DNA of 64,000 bases, from assembly GCF_001730305.1 (NCBI RefSeq), contig NZ_MIJY01000001.1, positions 310,001 through 374,000 on the forward strand, read 5' to 3'. Both the position numbers and the translations under genes were made by a program. The DNA is from Enterococcus termitis (GTDB taxonomy: Bacteria > Bacillota > Bacilli > Lactobacillales > Enterococcaceae). This document shows positions 53,927 to 64,000 of the stretch, piece by piece. The notes under the pieces are model-generated. The model did no database searches, was not told the DNA's origin, and saw only the letters and a list, made by a program, of their open reading frames with translations. The stretch's first letter is position 1. Each line of letters begins with the position of its first letter.

Positions 53927-55931
53927 GCTAGCATCACGACAAGTTCATTTGGATTTCCATACTCCAGAACTGCCTTTTGAACTTGGGAAAAATTTTGACA
54001 AGCGCGTGTTCCAGCAAACGTTGTTAAAAGCAGAAGTTAATTCTATTACCTTAACGGGCAGATGCCATCATGGACATATTTATTATCAAACTGATTTGCC
54101 GGCAAAACATCCTCAGATGAAAAAAGATTTTCTAATGGAGCAGGTCGATGCTTGTCATGAAATAGGAATCAACGCGCCAATTTATTTAAGTGTGGGCTGG
54201 GATGCGTATGCCGCAGACAAGCATCCTGAATGGCTGGAACGAAAACCAGATGGTCAGATGTATGGTTTTGAAGACTATGGCCAATTAGCGCCAGGCTGGA
54301 AAACGTTGTGTTTTAATACACCTTATTTAGAGTATTTAAAAGGACAGATCGAAGATACGATTCAACATTTTAAAGAAAAATTAGATGGATTGTTCTTCGA
54401 TATTGTTTGGCAGGATCCGTGTTGTTGTAATGATTGCATAAAAAAGATGTCAGCTGAAGGGTTTGATCCTAAAAGTGAAGCGGATCGGGCTGCGTTTGCT
54501 AAGGAAACAGAGCAGTTTTTAAAGGCAGAAATTCATCGGACGATCAGAAATTTAGCTCCGAACTGCCCGATTTTCTTTAATGAAGGAAATATTTTGCCGA
54601 GTATTCGTCCCAATTTAGACCAATACAGTCATTTGGAAATTGAATCATTGCCCAGTGGAGAATGGGGCTATCAGCACTTTCCGACTGTGGTGCGCTATGC
54701 TAAAAATTTAGGGAAAGAGTATTTGGGAATGACGGGAAAGTTTCATAAAGTTTGGGCGGATTTTGGAAGTTATAAGAATCAAGCAGCTTTAGAATACGAG
54801 TCCTTTTTAGCGTTAGCTCATGGAGGAAACTGTTCGATTGGAGATCAAATGTATCCAGATGGTACATTACAAGATGCAACCTACACGCTGATTGGGAATG
54901 TGTACAAACAAGTCAAAGAACTTGAATCTTATAATACAAATAGTCAGTCGGTTACTGAAATTGCAGTACTTCATCCAGGAATTACGGCTGTTAGCACAGA
55001 AAAAGTTGATCTGGCTTTGGCTGGAGCAGTAAATATATTGAACGAAGCACATTATCAATTTGATATCGTCGATCAATGGATGGACTGGTCAGCGTATAAG
55101 TTACTGATTTTACCTGATAAGCTTGTTTTAACACAGGTATTGGCAGAAATGGTTCAGGAATATGTCGATCAAGGGGGAAAAATTTTAGCAACGTATCATA
55201 GCGGTTTGATCGAGGAAAAGCAGTTTATCCAAGCGTTAGGTGTTAGAAGCAAAGGGGAACATAAAACAGTTCCTATGTATGGATATTTCGATCCCATTAT
55301 ATTTTCAGCTTTGCCGCAGGGAGAACTGGTGATGCACGGCAAAGGCATGATCGTTCAAGCATTAAATGCACAAGTGAAAGGTGAAGAAGCTGCTCCATTG
55401 GTTGAACGAACATATCAACATTACTATTCACATTTTCAGGCACCAGTGGGGGAAAAAACAGGTAATCCGCTTGTAACTGTTAATGAGCAAGCCATTTATT
55501 ATACATTTCCATTATTTGAAATGTACAAGACTCAAGGCGTGAAAGCTTATAAAGAGCTGATTTTAGCTGGAGTGGATCATTTATTAAATGGAGAAAAGCT
55601 GCTGAAAAGCGAGTTGCCAACTACGGCAGACACAGTAGTGAATCATCAGCCGGAAGAAAAACGAATCGTGTTGAATGTATTGCATTATATTCCCGAAAGA
55701 CGTGCAATAACAGTTGATACGATCGAAGAAAAAATTCCATTATACGATCAAACGATCGAACTGGACTTACTGACGATCAAACATAAAATCGCTTTAGACG
55801 AGTGTCTGATCAAAAACGTGGTTCAAGTAACAAATGATCAGTCGTTGTCCTTTGAAATTGTTGCAGATAAATTAATTTTCACTATCCCAAAAATAGACGG
55901 GTATGAAATCATTACGATAAACTATGAATAG
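53919..55931 (+). CDS. Putative glycoside hydrolase, GHL6 type with trimerisation-like domain
   Basis: 670 residues from the ATG at 53919 (CGGGAGGC upstream), overlapping the previous gene by 8 bp. The N-terminal half is a TIM barrel of the hypothetical glycosyl hydrolase 6 type, with TGRCHHGHIYY, DGLFFDIVWQDPCCCNDC and FFNEGN, the Asp and Glu of the last two being possible catalytic residues. The middle (about 385-500) looks like the Rossmann-like domain of GH42 beta-galactosidases, the end a beta-sandwich. No signal peptide, so it acts inside the cell on PTS products or small oligosaccharides. Substrate unknown. Confidence 0.75.
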   Translation: MSKLASRQVHLDFHTPELPFELGKNFDKRVFQQTLLKAEVNSITLTGRCHHGHIYYQTDLPAKHPQMKKDFLMEQVDACHEIGINAPIYLSVGWDAYAADKHPEWLERKPDGQMYGFEDYGQLAPGWKTLCFNTPYLEYLKGQIEDTIQHFKEKLDGLFFDIVWQDPCCCNDCIKKMSAEGFDPKSEADRAAFAKETEQFLKAEIHRTIRNLAPNCPIFFNEGNILPSIRPNLDQYSHLEIESLPSGEWGYQHFPTVVRYAKNLGKEYLGMTGKFHKVWADFGSYKNQAALEYESFLALAHGGNCSIGDQMYPDGTLQDATYTLIGNVYKQVKELESYNTNSQSVTEIAVLHPGITAVSTEKVDLALAGAVNILNEAHYQFDIVDQWMDWSAYKLLILPDKLVLTQVLAEMVQEYVDQGGKILATYHSGLIEEKQFIQALGVRSKGEHKTVPMYGYFDPIIFSALPQGELVMHGKGMIVQALNAQVKGEEAAPLVERTYQHYYSHFQAPVGEKTGNPLVTVNEQAIYYTFPLFEMYKTQGVKAYKELILAGVDHLLNGEKLLKSELPTTADTVVNHQPEEKRIVLNVLHYIPERRAITVDTIEEKIPLYDQTIELDLLTIKHKIALDECLIKNVVQVTNDQSLSFEIVADKLIFTIPKIDGYEIITINYE

Positions 55932-55946
55932 GAAGAAGTGAAGAAA

Positions 55947-56291
55947 ATGGACGGATTAGAATTAGTAGCTTTTAATATTATAAGTACAGTTGGAACAGCA
56001 AAATCAAAATTAATGGAAAGTATGGCTTGTGCCCGTAATGGTCAATTTACCGAAGCGGAAGCATTGATCGGAGAAGCAAATGAAGCATTACAAGCAGGAG
56101 AAAAAGAACATTTTACGGTAATCACAAAAGAAGCGAAGGAAAAAAATATTGAGCTAACATTATTGTTTATGCATGCGGAAGACCAACTGATGACTACTGT
56201 GGTTTTACGAGATCTGGCTAATGAATTAGTGGAAATGAATAAAAACATCTATCTATTAAAAAATAAAGTAGAAGCGTTAGAAAAACAATGA
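55947..56291 (+). CDS. PTS lactose/cellobiose-family IIA component
   Basis: 114 residues from the ATG at 55947. The GTG at 55938 is too close to the AGGAAG site. Three-helix protein with phospho-His H76 in LLFMHAEDQLM. Closes the PTS set: IIB, IIC and IIA are all in one operon with two glycosidases between. Its stop overlaps the start of the broken SemiSWEET gene (ATGA). Confidence 0.9.
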   Translation: MDGLELVAFNIISTVGTAKSKLMESMACARNGQFTEAEALIGEANEALQAGEKEHFTVITKEAKEKNIELTLLFMHAEDQLMTTVVLRDLANELVEMNKNIYLLKNKVEALEKQ

Positions 56292-56563
56292 TCACACTGT
56301 TAGGAATATTCGCTGGATTGTGCACGAGGATATCGTTTATCCCCCAAGCGATTTAAACAATCAAAACGAAAAACACAGAAGGAATCTCATTGATTACCTA
56401 CATCTTATTTTTTATTGGCGTTTCTTCTTGGGTCATATATGGTGCGTTGAAAGGCGATATAGCGGTGTTAGTGACAAACATTGTGACGTTAGTACCATGT
56501 TCTATCATTTTGTGGTTGAAATTAAAAGCTGTAAATATAAAAAATGATATTTTTTTTAAATAA
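56288..56563 (+). pseudogene. SemiSWEET sugar transporter gene with an internal stop
   Basis: The ATG at 56288 overlaps the IIA stop. The frame reads 22 codons (ending FIPQAI), stops at TAA 56354-56356, and continues open to 56563 with TIKTKNTEGIS, ILFFIGVSSWVIYG and LVTNIVTLVPCSIILWLK. Joined, these give about 90 residues with three membrane helices and the PQ-loop (IPQ) motif of SemiSWEET sugar facilitators. The TAA stands where relatives have Lys (AAA), a single base change. Broken recently, or read through, or a sequencing error. Confidence 0.8.
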
Positions 56564-56578
56564 ACCATTGAGTTTCTT

Positions 56579-56607
56579 TTGACAATAGCAGCAATATGAA
56601 CTATGAT
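56579..56607 (+). promoter_or_regulatory. Promoter of the M-box/mgtA unit
   Basis: TTGACA (56579-56584), 17-bp spacer, TATGAT (56602-56607). The transcript would begin just upstream of the riboswitch. Confidence 0.85.
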
Positions 56608-56631
56608 AGATATGGATAAAAACTGAATAAT

Positions 56632-56785
56632 TGTTAGGTGAGGCTCCTATATGGACACAGGCTGCTGCCGCGAAAGAATCGAGAGACTCTTAGTTGGTTG
56701 AACAGGAATGATCGTGAAGGTCATTCATAACGTAGCTGATAAGAAATTATCTACGCCCTATAGTGCTAAAGCTCAACGATAGAGA
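56632..56785 (+). ncRNA. M-box magnesium riboswitch
   Basis: The conserved ykoK/M-box landmarks are present in order: GTTAGGTGAGGCTCCTATA, GACACAGGCTGCTGCCGC, a variable hairpin with AGACTCTTAGTTGGTTGAACAG, AATGATCGTGAAGGTCATT, CTACGCCCTATAGTGC and TAAAGCTCAACGAT. The aptamer folds on Mg2+ and lets the downstream terminator form. The gene it controls, mgtA, is a Mg2+ P-type ATPase. Confidence 0.93.
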
Positions 56786-56809
56786 AACTTTTATTAAAGT
56801 TGTAAATTT

Positions 56810-56840
56810 ACGCACACTCTATTGTTGAGTGTGCGTTTTG
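56810..56840 (+). terminator. M-box expression-platform terminator
   Basis: ACGCACACTC pairs with GAGTGTGCGT around a 7-base loop, followed by TTTTG. It lies 25 bases after the aptamer. Confidence 0.88.
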
Positions 56841-56855
56841 CTTTGAATCACTACG

Positions 56856-57160
56856 ACTGGTCGCAAAGCGAACAGAGTAGATGATGAAAAGTACTTGGCG
56901 ACCAAAGGGAGCGAAGTTCCGCAAAAAAAAAACAGGCAAGTTAGAAGAAAACTACGTTAGAAAAACAAAAGCTCACTTCAGTACAACTGGCAGAAAAAGC
57001 GAACAGAGTAGATGATGAAAAGTACTTGGCGACCAAAGGGAGCGAAGTTCCGCAAAAAAAACAAGCAAGTAAGAAGAAAACTACGCTAGAAAAACAAAAG
57101 CTCACTTCAATACAACTGGCAGAAAAAGCAGACAGAGTAAGCGATGAAAAGTTCAAAAAC
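56856..57160 (+). repeat. Tandem ~130-bp repeat, decayed Lys-rich coding sequence
   Basis: Units start at 56856, 56986 and 57115 (the third partial), with periods of 130 and 129. Each contains GCGAACAGAGTAGATGATG-, AAGTACTTGGCGACC- and GAAGTTCCGC-like parts plus an A run. In one frame copy 2 reads LAEKANRVDDEKYLATKG then SEVPQKKQASKKKTTLEK, while copy 1 has two extra A in its A run, which breaks the frame. No ribosome site. It looks like the remains of a repeat protein gene, lying between the riboswitch terminator and mgtA. Confidence 0.6.
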
Positions 57161-57278
57161 ATACAGTTCCCAGTCATGCAAAAAAATCACTCAAACCAAG
57201 TCATATGTAAAGCCTGATCACCTAAACAATTATAAAAAATCCATCGTTCTAAAATAACCAAAAGAGAGGAAGAGTCAC

Positions 57279-57347
57279 ATGGAAGACCCCAGTCATTCGA
57301 AAAAAATAAATGTAGCCTTCATCTTAGAAGCGATGGAATCAAAATGA
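57279..57347 (+). CDS. Candidate 22-residue ORF in the mgtA leader
   Basis: ATG GAA GAC CCC AGT through TGA encodes MEDPSHSKKINV followed by AFILEAMESK. GAGAGGAAG lies 6-7 bases upstream. It stops 59 bases before the mgtA start. It could be a leader peptide linked to Mg2+ control, as in other mgtA leaders with a small ORF, or the trimmed start of an old protein. Only position and ribosome site support it. Confidence 0.45.
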   Translation: MEDPSHSKKINVAFILEAMESK

Positions 57348-57406
57348 TTTTTCATTTCCTCTTCTAGTGAAAGATGAAGCTAGCTAAACCAAGGAGGAAT
57401 AAGAAA

Positions 57407-60019
57407 ATGATGAATAAAAAAGTAGCAGAAATGAAAAAAGTAACCAAAGATCAAGAACTAAGAAAACTAGCAATGCTGTCCGAGCGAGAATTGATGATGG
57501 AATTACGAACATCAGAAAAAGGCTTATCGGAAGAGGATGCTAAAAACCGTTTGGAGGAATATGGACCAAACGAAGTCTCCGCACAAAAACCAACACCTGC
57601 AATCATTATGTTTTTAGAAGCGTTTAAAGATCCGTTTGTTTATGTTTTAGCTTTATTAATGATCGTTTCAACGGCCACTAAAGATTTTGAAGCAGCGATC
57701 GTGATGGGAATCATGATTTTAGCTAGCGTGATTATTGCCTTTATTCAAGAATACCGTTCTCAAAAAGCTAGCTTGAATTTAAAAGAACTGATCGAAAACA
57801 CAACAGCTGTAACACGTGAAGGTCAAACTAAAGAAATTCCGATGGACGAAGTAGTTCCAGGAGATATTGTGACGCTTGCAACAGGAGACATGATTCCAGC
57901 CGATGCAGTATTGATTTGGACGAAAGATTTGTTTATCAATCAATCTTCATTGACAGGTGAATCAATGCCAGTCGAAAAATTTGTTGATGCAGGGATCGAT
58001 AAAAATTCTGATTCTGTTTCTGCGTTAGATATGCAGGATTTAGTATTTATGGGAACCGATGTTTTAAGCGGACAGGGAAAAGCAATCATTTTAAAGACTG
58101 GACAAAATACCTTCTTTGGAGATATTGCTAAAAATGCAACCACTCAACGTGGGAAAACGTCGTTTGATATCGGTTTGACAAAAGTCAGCAAGTTTTTACT
58201 ACGGATGGTTATGGTTCTATTCCCAGTTGTTTTCTTGATCAATGGGGTGACAAAAGGGGAATGGGCGGATGCATTTTTCTTCGCGATTGCTGTAGCTGTG
58301 GGCTTAACTCCTGAAATGCTGCCAATGATCGTCACAAGTAATTTGGCGAAAGGCGCATTGAGTTTATCCAAACATAAAGTGATTGTTAAAGAATTACCTT
58401 CTATTCAAAATTTAGGTAGTATGGATGTTCTTTGTACGGATAAAACAGGGACAATCACAGAAGACCGTGTCGTTTTAGTGCAACATTTAGATCCATTAGG
58501 TGAAGTAAATAATCAAGTATTAGATATGGCATTTTTGAATTCTCATTATCAAACAGGTTGGAAAAACCTTATGGATATTGCAGTGATCAATTTTTATGAA
58601 GAAAATGATGTTCAAAGTCCATACAAAACAGTAACTAAGCTAGACGAAATTCCTTTTGATTTTTCCCGCCGCCGCTTAACGGTTGTGGTAAATGCAGATG
58701 GCCATCAATTCATGATCACTAAAGGTGCAGTGGAAGAAATGGAAGCTGTTTGTACACATGCAGAAATCAATGGTGAAATTGTTCCGCTGACTCCTGAATT
58801 ACAGAAAAAAATGCGTGAAGTAAATATTCGTATGAATGAACAAGGCATGCGTGCTTTAGCTGTAGCTGTTAAGATGGATGTTCATAACGAAGCAGTCTAT
58901 AGTGTGGAAGATGAACAAGGAATGACACTGATCGGTTTTATGGGCTTTTTAGATCCAGCAAAAGAATCAGCAATCACAGCAATCAAGTCCTTACACGAAC
59001 ATGGCGTTAACGTAAAAGTGTTAACTGGTGACAATGATATTGTAGCTCAAAAAGTTTGCCGAGACGTAGGAATCGAAGTTTCCCATGTAGTTCTTGGTTC
59101 TGATATCGATGAGATGTCTGATGAACAAATGAAAGAAGAAGTAGAAAAGACCAATCTTTTTGCCAAACTAAATCCTATGCAAAAATCACGGATCATCGAA
59201 ACTTTGCAAGGAAATGGCCATACTGTTGGCTTTATGGGCGATGGGATCAACGATGCGCCGGCATTACGTAAAGCGGACGTTGGGATTTCAGTTGATACTG
59301 CAGCAGATATTACCAAAGATGCGAGTTCAATCATTTTACTAGAAAAAAGTTTAAATGTTTTAGAAAATGGTGTCATCGAAGGACGAAAAGTGTTCAGCAA
59401 CATGATGAAATACATCAAAATTACAATCAGTTCTAATTTTGGGAATGTCTTTTCTATTTTGATCGCTAGTGCGTTCTTACCATTTTTACCAATGCTATCT
59501 ATTCAATTATTGATTCAAAATTTGATTTATGATGTAGCACAACTCGCAATTCCATGGGATAACGTAGATGAAGAAGATTTACTAAAACCTGTGCAATGGG
59601 AAACAAACGGCTTGATGAAATTTACGTTGTGTATCGGACCAGTTAGTAGTATCTTCGACATTATGACATATGCCGTGATGTGGTTTGTTTTCAGCGCTAA
59701 TACGATTGGCAGTCAACACTTGTTCCAAACAGGGTGGTTTGTCGTTGGGTTAGTGAGTCAAACATTAGTTGTACAAATGGTTCGGACAAGAAAATTACCA
59801 TTTATTCAAAGTATTGCCTCGCCAGCAGTGATCCTTTCAAGTTTAGGAGCAGTGCTAATGGGATTTGTGATTGTTTTGACACCGATCCGGGAGGTTTTTG
59901 ACTTTGTGAAACTTCCTGCTAATTACTGGGGCTGGTTTATTTTGATCATTGTACTATATTTGATCGCTGTTGAAGTGGCAAAACGAATTTATATTCATCT
60001 TACAAAAGAGTGGATTTAA
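57407..60019 (+). CDS. mgtA: Magnesium-transporting P-type ATPase
   Basis: 870 residues from the ATG at 57407 with AAGGAGG 9 bases upstream. The ATG at 57374 would include the ribosome site and is rejected. P-type ATPase with TGES in the actuator domain, phosphorylated D345 in DKTGT, GDGINDAP hinge motif and ten membrane helices (four, then six). Known family members (MgtA/MgtB) import Mg2+ with ATP. M-box control upstream fixes the substrate. Confidence 0.95.
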   Translation: MMNKKVAEMKKVTKDQELRKLAMLSERELMMELRTSEKGLSEEDAKNRLEEYGPNEVSAQKPTPAIIMFLEAFKDPFVYVLALLMIVSTATKDFEAAIVMGIMILASVIIAFIQEYRSQKASLNLKELIENTTAVTREGQTKEIPMDEVVPGDIVTLATGDMIPADAVLIWTKDLFINQSSLTGESMPVEKFVDAGIDKNSDSVSALDMQDLVFMGTDVLSGQGKAIILKTGQNTFFGDIAKNATTQRGKTSFDIGLTKVSKFLLRMVMVLFPVVFLINGVTKGEWADAFFFAIAVAVGLTPEMLPMIVTSNLAKGALSLSKHKVIVKELPSIQNLGSMDVLCTDKTGTITEDRVVLVQHLDPLGEVNNQVLDMAFLNSHYQTGWKNLMDIAVINFYEENDVQSPYKTVTKLDEIPFDFSRRRLTVVVNADGHQFMITKGAVEEMEAVCTHAEINGEIVPLTPELQKKMREVNIRMNEQGMRALAVAVKMDVHNEAVYSVEDEQGMTLIGFMGFLDPAKESAITAIKSLHEHGVNVKVLTGDNDIVAQKVCRDVGIEVSHVVLGSDIDEMSDEQMKEEVEKTNLFAKLNPMQKSRIIETLQGNGHTVGFMGDGINDAPALRKADVGISVDTAADITKDASSIILLEKSLNVLENGVIEGRKVFSNMMKYIKITISSNFGNVFSILIASAFLPFLPMLSIQLLIQNLIYDVAQLAIPWDNVDEEDLLKPVQWETNGLMKFTLCIGPVSSIFDIMTYAVMWFVFSANTIGSQHLFQTGWFVVGLVSQTLVVQMVRTRKLPFIQSIASPAVILSSLGAVLMGFVIVLTPIREVFDFVKLPANYWGWFILIIVLYLIAVEVAKRIYIHLTKEWI

Positions 60020-60208
60020 AAAATAGAAAGACACTTACATTTTTTAAATCAGGTCAATTTGACTAGCTATTGGTAAATGAGGAGTATTAAAAAATAATCG
60101 TCTAAAATCAAAAAAATCCTCTAATAACGAAAAATTTTTCCAATAACATCAAAGTCATTCGTAAAGAGTTAAAAAAAATGTGTGAAAAAAATAGAATCTT
60201 CGTTTTTT

Positions 60209-60257
60209 TAAGACTTCAAGAAAAACAGAAAAAGTTTTTCTTGAAGTCTTTTTTTTG
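60209..60257 (+). terminator. Terminator after mgtA
   Basis: AAGACTTCAAGAAAAA pairs with TTTTTCTTGAAGTCTT, followed by six T. Confidence 0.92.
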
Positions 60258-61705
<1,448 letters not shown>

Positions 61706-61707
61706 TC

Positions 61708-62685
61708 ATGGCACAAAAAACAATGATCCAAGCAATTACAGATGCCTTAGCTCTTGAAATAGAGAAAGACGAAAACGTATTAGTCTTCGGTGAAGACGTT
61801 GGTAAAAACGGCGGAGTTTTCCGTGCAACTGAAGGATTACAAGAAAAATTTGGCGAAGACCGTGTCTTCGATACTCCTTTAGCAGAATCTGGAATCGGTG
61901 GTTTAGCTTTTGGTTTAGCTTTAGAAGGTTACCGTCCAGTTCCTGAAATCCAATTCTTTGGATTCGTATTTGAAGTTTTTGACGAAATCGTTGGTCAAAT
62001 GGCTCGTACTCGTTACCGTATGGGCGGAACACGCAACATGCCTATTACTGTTCGTGCACCATTTGGTGGTGGTGTGCATACACCAGAACTTCACTCAGAT
62101 AACTTGGAAGGTTTGATCGCTCAATCTCCTGGTATCCGTGTGGTTATTCCATCAAATCCATATGATGCAAAAGGATTATTGATTTCTTCTATTAGAAGTA
62201 ATGATCCAGTTGTGTATTTAGAACACATGAAACTTTATCGTTCATTCCGTGAGGAAGTGCCGGATGAAGCATATGAAGTGCCTTTAGATAAAGCAGCTGT
62301 AACTCGTGAAGGAACAGATGTTTCAATCATCACTTACGGTGCAATGGTTCGTGAAGCAATCAAAGCTGCTGACAACTTAGCGAAAGACAATATTTCTGCT
62401 GAAATTATTGACTTGCGTACTGTGGCTCCTTTAGATGTTGAAACAATCATTAAATCAGTTGAAAAAACAGGCCGTGTAGTCGTTGTTCAAGAAGCACAAA
62501 AACAAGCTGGCGTTGGTGCTATGGTTGTTTCTGAAATTTCTGAACGTGCTGTATTATCATTAGAAGCGCCAATTGGCCGTGTATCTGCTCCAGATACAAT
62601 CTTCCCATTTGGACAAGCAGAAAACATTTGGTTGCCAAATGCTAAAGATATCGAAGCGAAAGCTAGAGAAATCGCAGAATTTTAA
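61708..62685 (+). CDS. pdhB: Pyruvate dehydrogenase E1 beta subunit
   Basis: 325 residues, AAGGAG ahead of the ATG. Transketolase pyrimidine-binding domain ([15 protein letters not shown] at the start) and C-terminal domain ([22 protein letters not shown]). With PdhA it makes E1. A 135-base gap with a hairpin separates it from pdhC. Confidence 0.97.
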   Translation: MAQKTMIQAITDALALEIEKDENVLVFGEDVGKNGGVFRATEGLQEKFGEDRVFDTPLAESGIGGLAFGLALEGYRPVPEIQFFGFVFEVFDEIVGQMARTRYRMGGTRNMPITVRAPFGGGVHTPELHSDNLEGLIAQSPGIRVVIPSNPYDAKGLLISSIRSNDPVVYLEHMKLYRSFREEVPDEAYEVPLDKAAVTREGTDVSIITYGAMVREAIKAADNLAKDNISAEIIDLRTVAPLDVETIIKSVEKTGRVVVVQEAQKQAGVGAMVVSEISERAVLSLEAPIGRVSAPDTIFPFGQAENIWLPNAKDIEAKAREIAEF

Positions 62686-62719
62686 TTAGAAACTGAATAA
62701 ATTTGCTTTAATAGCATGC

Positions 62720-62757
62720 CTAAATTTTCACGTGATATTTTTCATGTGGAAATTTAG
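62720..62757 (+). other. Intercistronic hairpin between pdhB and pdhC
   Basis: CTAAATTTTCACGTG pairs with CATGTGGAAATTTAG around an 8-base loop. No T run follows, so it is more likely an mRNA processing or stability element that sets subunit ratio. Confidence 0.7.
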
Positions 62758-62820
62758 AGCTGTTGTTTTCCGCAATTTGCGAGTTAGACAGATACGATAA
62801 AGGAAGGGAAGGCTTAAAAA

Positions 62821-64000
62821 ATGGCTTATCAATTTAAATTACCAGATATTGGTGAAGGTATTGCAGAAGGCGAAATCGTAAAATGGTTCGTTAAAGCAGG
62901 AGATACCATCAATGAAGACGATACACTATTAGAAGTTCAAAACGATAAATCTGTAGAAGAGATTCCATCTCCAGTTACAGGAACAGTTAAATCAATCGTA
63001 GTACCAGAAGGCACAGTAGCAAACGTTGGAGATGTATTGATCGAAATCGATGCACCAGGACATCCTGAAAATGATGCAGCACCAGCAGCTGCTCCAGCTC
63101 AAGAACAAACACCTGCACAACCAGCAGCAGTTCCAGAAGCATCAGCAACTGACAGCAGCGGCGGCGTTTTCCAATTTAAATTACCAGATATCGGTGAAGG
63201 TATTGCAGAAGGCGAAATCGTAAAATGGTTCGTTAAATCAGGCGATACAATCAACGAAGATGATACATTATTGGAAGTTCAAAACGACAAATCTGTTGAA
63301 GAAATCCCTTCACCAGTAACAGGAACAGTTAAAAACATCGTTGTTCCAGAAGGTACAGTAGCAAACGTTGGGGATGTATTGATCGAAATCGATGCACCAG
63401 GACATAACGCTGCACCAAGTTCAGCACCAGCAGCAAGTGCGCCTGCTCAAACAGAACAAGCAGCACCAGCAGCGTCAACAGGCGTAGTAGCAGCGGCTGA
63501 TCCAAACAAACGTGTCTTAGCTATGCCATCAGTACGCCAATTTGCTCGTGAAAAAGATGTAGACATCACACAAGTTACTCCAACTGGAAAAGGCGGACGA
63601 GTGACAAAAGCAGATATCGAAAGCTTTATCTCAGGTGGCGGACAAGCAGCAGCGCCAGCACAAGCTGAACAAACGTCAGAAGCTGCAGCAGCAACTGAAA
63701 CAGCAGCTGCACCAAAAGCACCTGCTAAACCATTTGTTTCTGATTTAGGTGAAGCTGAAACTCGTGAGAAAATGACACCAACTCGTAAAGCAATTGCTAA
63801 AGCGATGGTTAACAGTAAACACACTGCACCACACGTTACATTGCATGACGAAGTGGAAGTATCTAAATTATGGGATCACCGTAAGAAATTTAAAGATGTT
63901 GCAGCAGCAAATGGTACAAAATTAACATTTTTACCATACGTTGTGAAAGCATTGACAGCAACTGTTCAAAAATTCCCAATCTTGAATGCATCAATTGATG
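62821..64000 (+). CDS. pdhC: Dihydrolipoamide acetyltransferase (E2), 3' end cut by window
   Basis: 393 codons are visible and the C-terminal catalytic part continues beyond the window. Two lipoyl domains, with the lipoylated Lys at K43 and K157 in [10 protein letters not shown], each followed by an Ala/Pro linker. Peripheral subunit-binding domain at about 231-267 ([14 protein letters not shown]), then the acetyltransferase domain from about 318 with [11 protein letters not shown]. It forms the core of the complex and passes acetyl to CoA. GGAAGGGAAGG precedes the ATG. Confidence 0.97.
   Translation, partial: MAYQFKLPDIGEGIAEGEIVKWFVKAGDTINEDDTLLEVQNDKSVEEIPSPVTGTVKSIVVPEGTVANVGDVLIEIDAPGHPENDAAPAAAPAQEQTPAQPAAVPEASATDSSGGVFQFKLPDIGEGIAEGEIVKWFVKSGDTINEDDTLLEVQNDKSVEEIPSPVTGTVKNIVVPEGTVANVGDVLIEIDAPGHNAAPSSAPAASAPAQTEQAAPAASTGVVAAADPNKRVLAMPSVRQFAREKDVDITQVTPTGKGGRVTKADIESFISGGGQAAAPAQAEQTSEAAAATETAAAPKAPAKPFVSDLGEAETREKMTPTRKAIAKAMVNSKHTAPHVTLHDEVEVSKLWDHRKKFKDVAAANGTKLTFLPYVVKALTATVQKFPILNASID

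Noticed and set aside
56320-56547. 75-codon frame after the PTS IIA gene
   Set aside because: Lies out of frame with the SemiSWEET sequence, and its product matches nothing. The broken SemiSWEET frame explains the stretch.
63447-63824. 125-codon antisense frame in pdhC
   Set aside because: Arises from the Ala/Pro-rich linker on the other strand. The lipoyl-domain frame is clearly the coding one.

Overview
This window is a low-GC Firmicutes chromosome segment, almost certainly Enterococcus and close to the E. faecalis group. The gene order hpf-secA-prfB-ftsEX, pst, liaXYZ, hprK-lgt-gpsA-galU, pepQ/ccpA, pbpF and pdh, and the protein sequences themselves, match what I know of E. faecalis. The window is drawn in one orientation of the chromosome, with most genes on the + strand. 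No rRNA, tRNA or CRISPR was seen. The first gene (SDR oxidoreductase) and the last (pdhC, the E2 gene) are cut by the window edges.

Layout. 0-2.7 kb: SDR oxidoreductase, a DUF2829 (Tad2-like) protein coupled to yigZ, a small unknown protein and an orphan PTS IIB. 2.7-12.7 kb: comFA-comFC, hpf, secA, prfB (with its programmed +1 frameshift), ftsE-ftsX and cls. 12.8-18.2 kb: phosphate uptake (pstS, then pstC-pstA-pstB-pstB2-phoU) with a candidate PhoP box between pstS and pstC. 18.5-23.8 kb: sugar-phosphate antiporter, tyrosine-phosphatase-like protein, then deoR-deoC-pdp for deoxynucleoside use. 24-26.5 kb: liaXYZ envelope-stress operon. 26.6-35.6 kb: UvrC-like nuclease, hprK-lgt-gpsA-galU, a DUF948/YtxH stress pair, and divergent pepQ/ccpA. 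35.8-38.8 kb: class A PBP and a DUF1801 protein.

38.8-41.4 kb is the main accessory feature. It is an IS30-type unit whose terminal repeats enclose not only the transposase but also a 438-residue serine hydrolase, flanked by a 3-bp ATT duplication within a palindrome. 41.5-50 kb: a YdeI/OmpD-type protein, a DUF1801 protein, nfo, yneF, a heterodimeric ABC exporter with a possible leader peptide, trxB and a DUF1398 protein.

50-56.6 kb is a carbohydrate operon: LacI regulator, PTS IIB and IIC, a MupG-like 6-phosphoglycosidase, a GHL6-type glycoside hydrolase, PTS IIA and a SemiSWEET gene broken by a stop codon. Two identical operator palindromes precede the IIB and IIC genes. 56.6-60 kb: an M-box Mg2+ riboswitch with terminator, a decayed tandem-repeat coding stretch, a 22-codon ORF, then the Mg2+ P-type ATPase mgtA. 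60.6-64 kb: pdhA-pdhB-pdhC (partial).

A recurring theme is a family of related palindromic leader elements just upstream of the ribosome-binding sites of pstC, lgt, gpsA (two copies) and nfo. They share an A-rich/T-rich stem, a central GAGNC-type hairpin and a trailing segment of the CAGAGC type. They look like a mobile small repeat family carried in mRNA leaders. Carbon catabolite control recurs as well: hprK and ccpA are both here, and cre-like sites precede ccpA, the orphan IIB and the antiporter.
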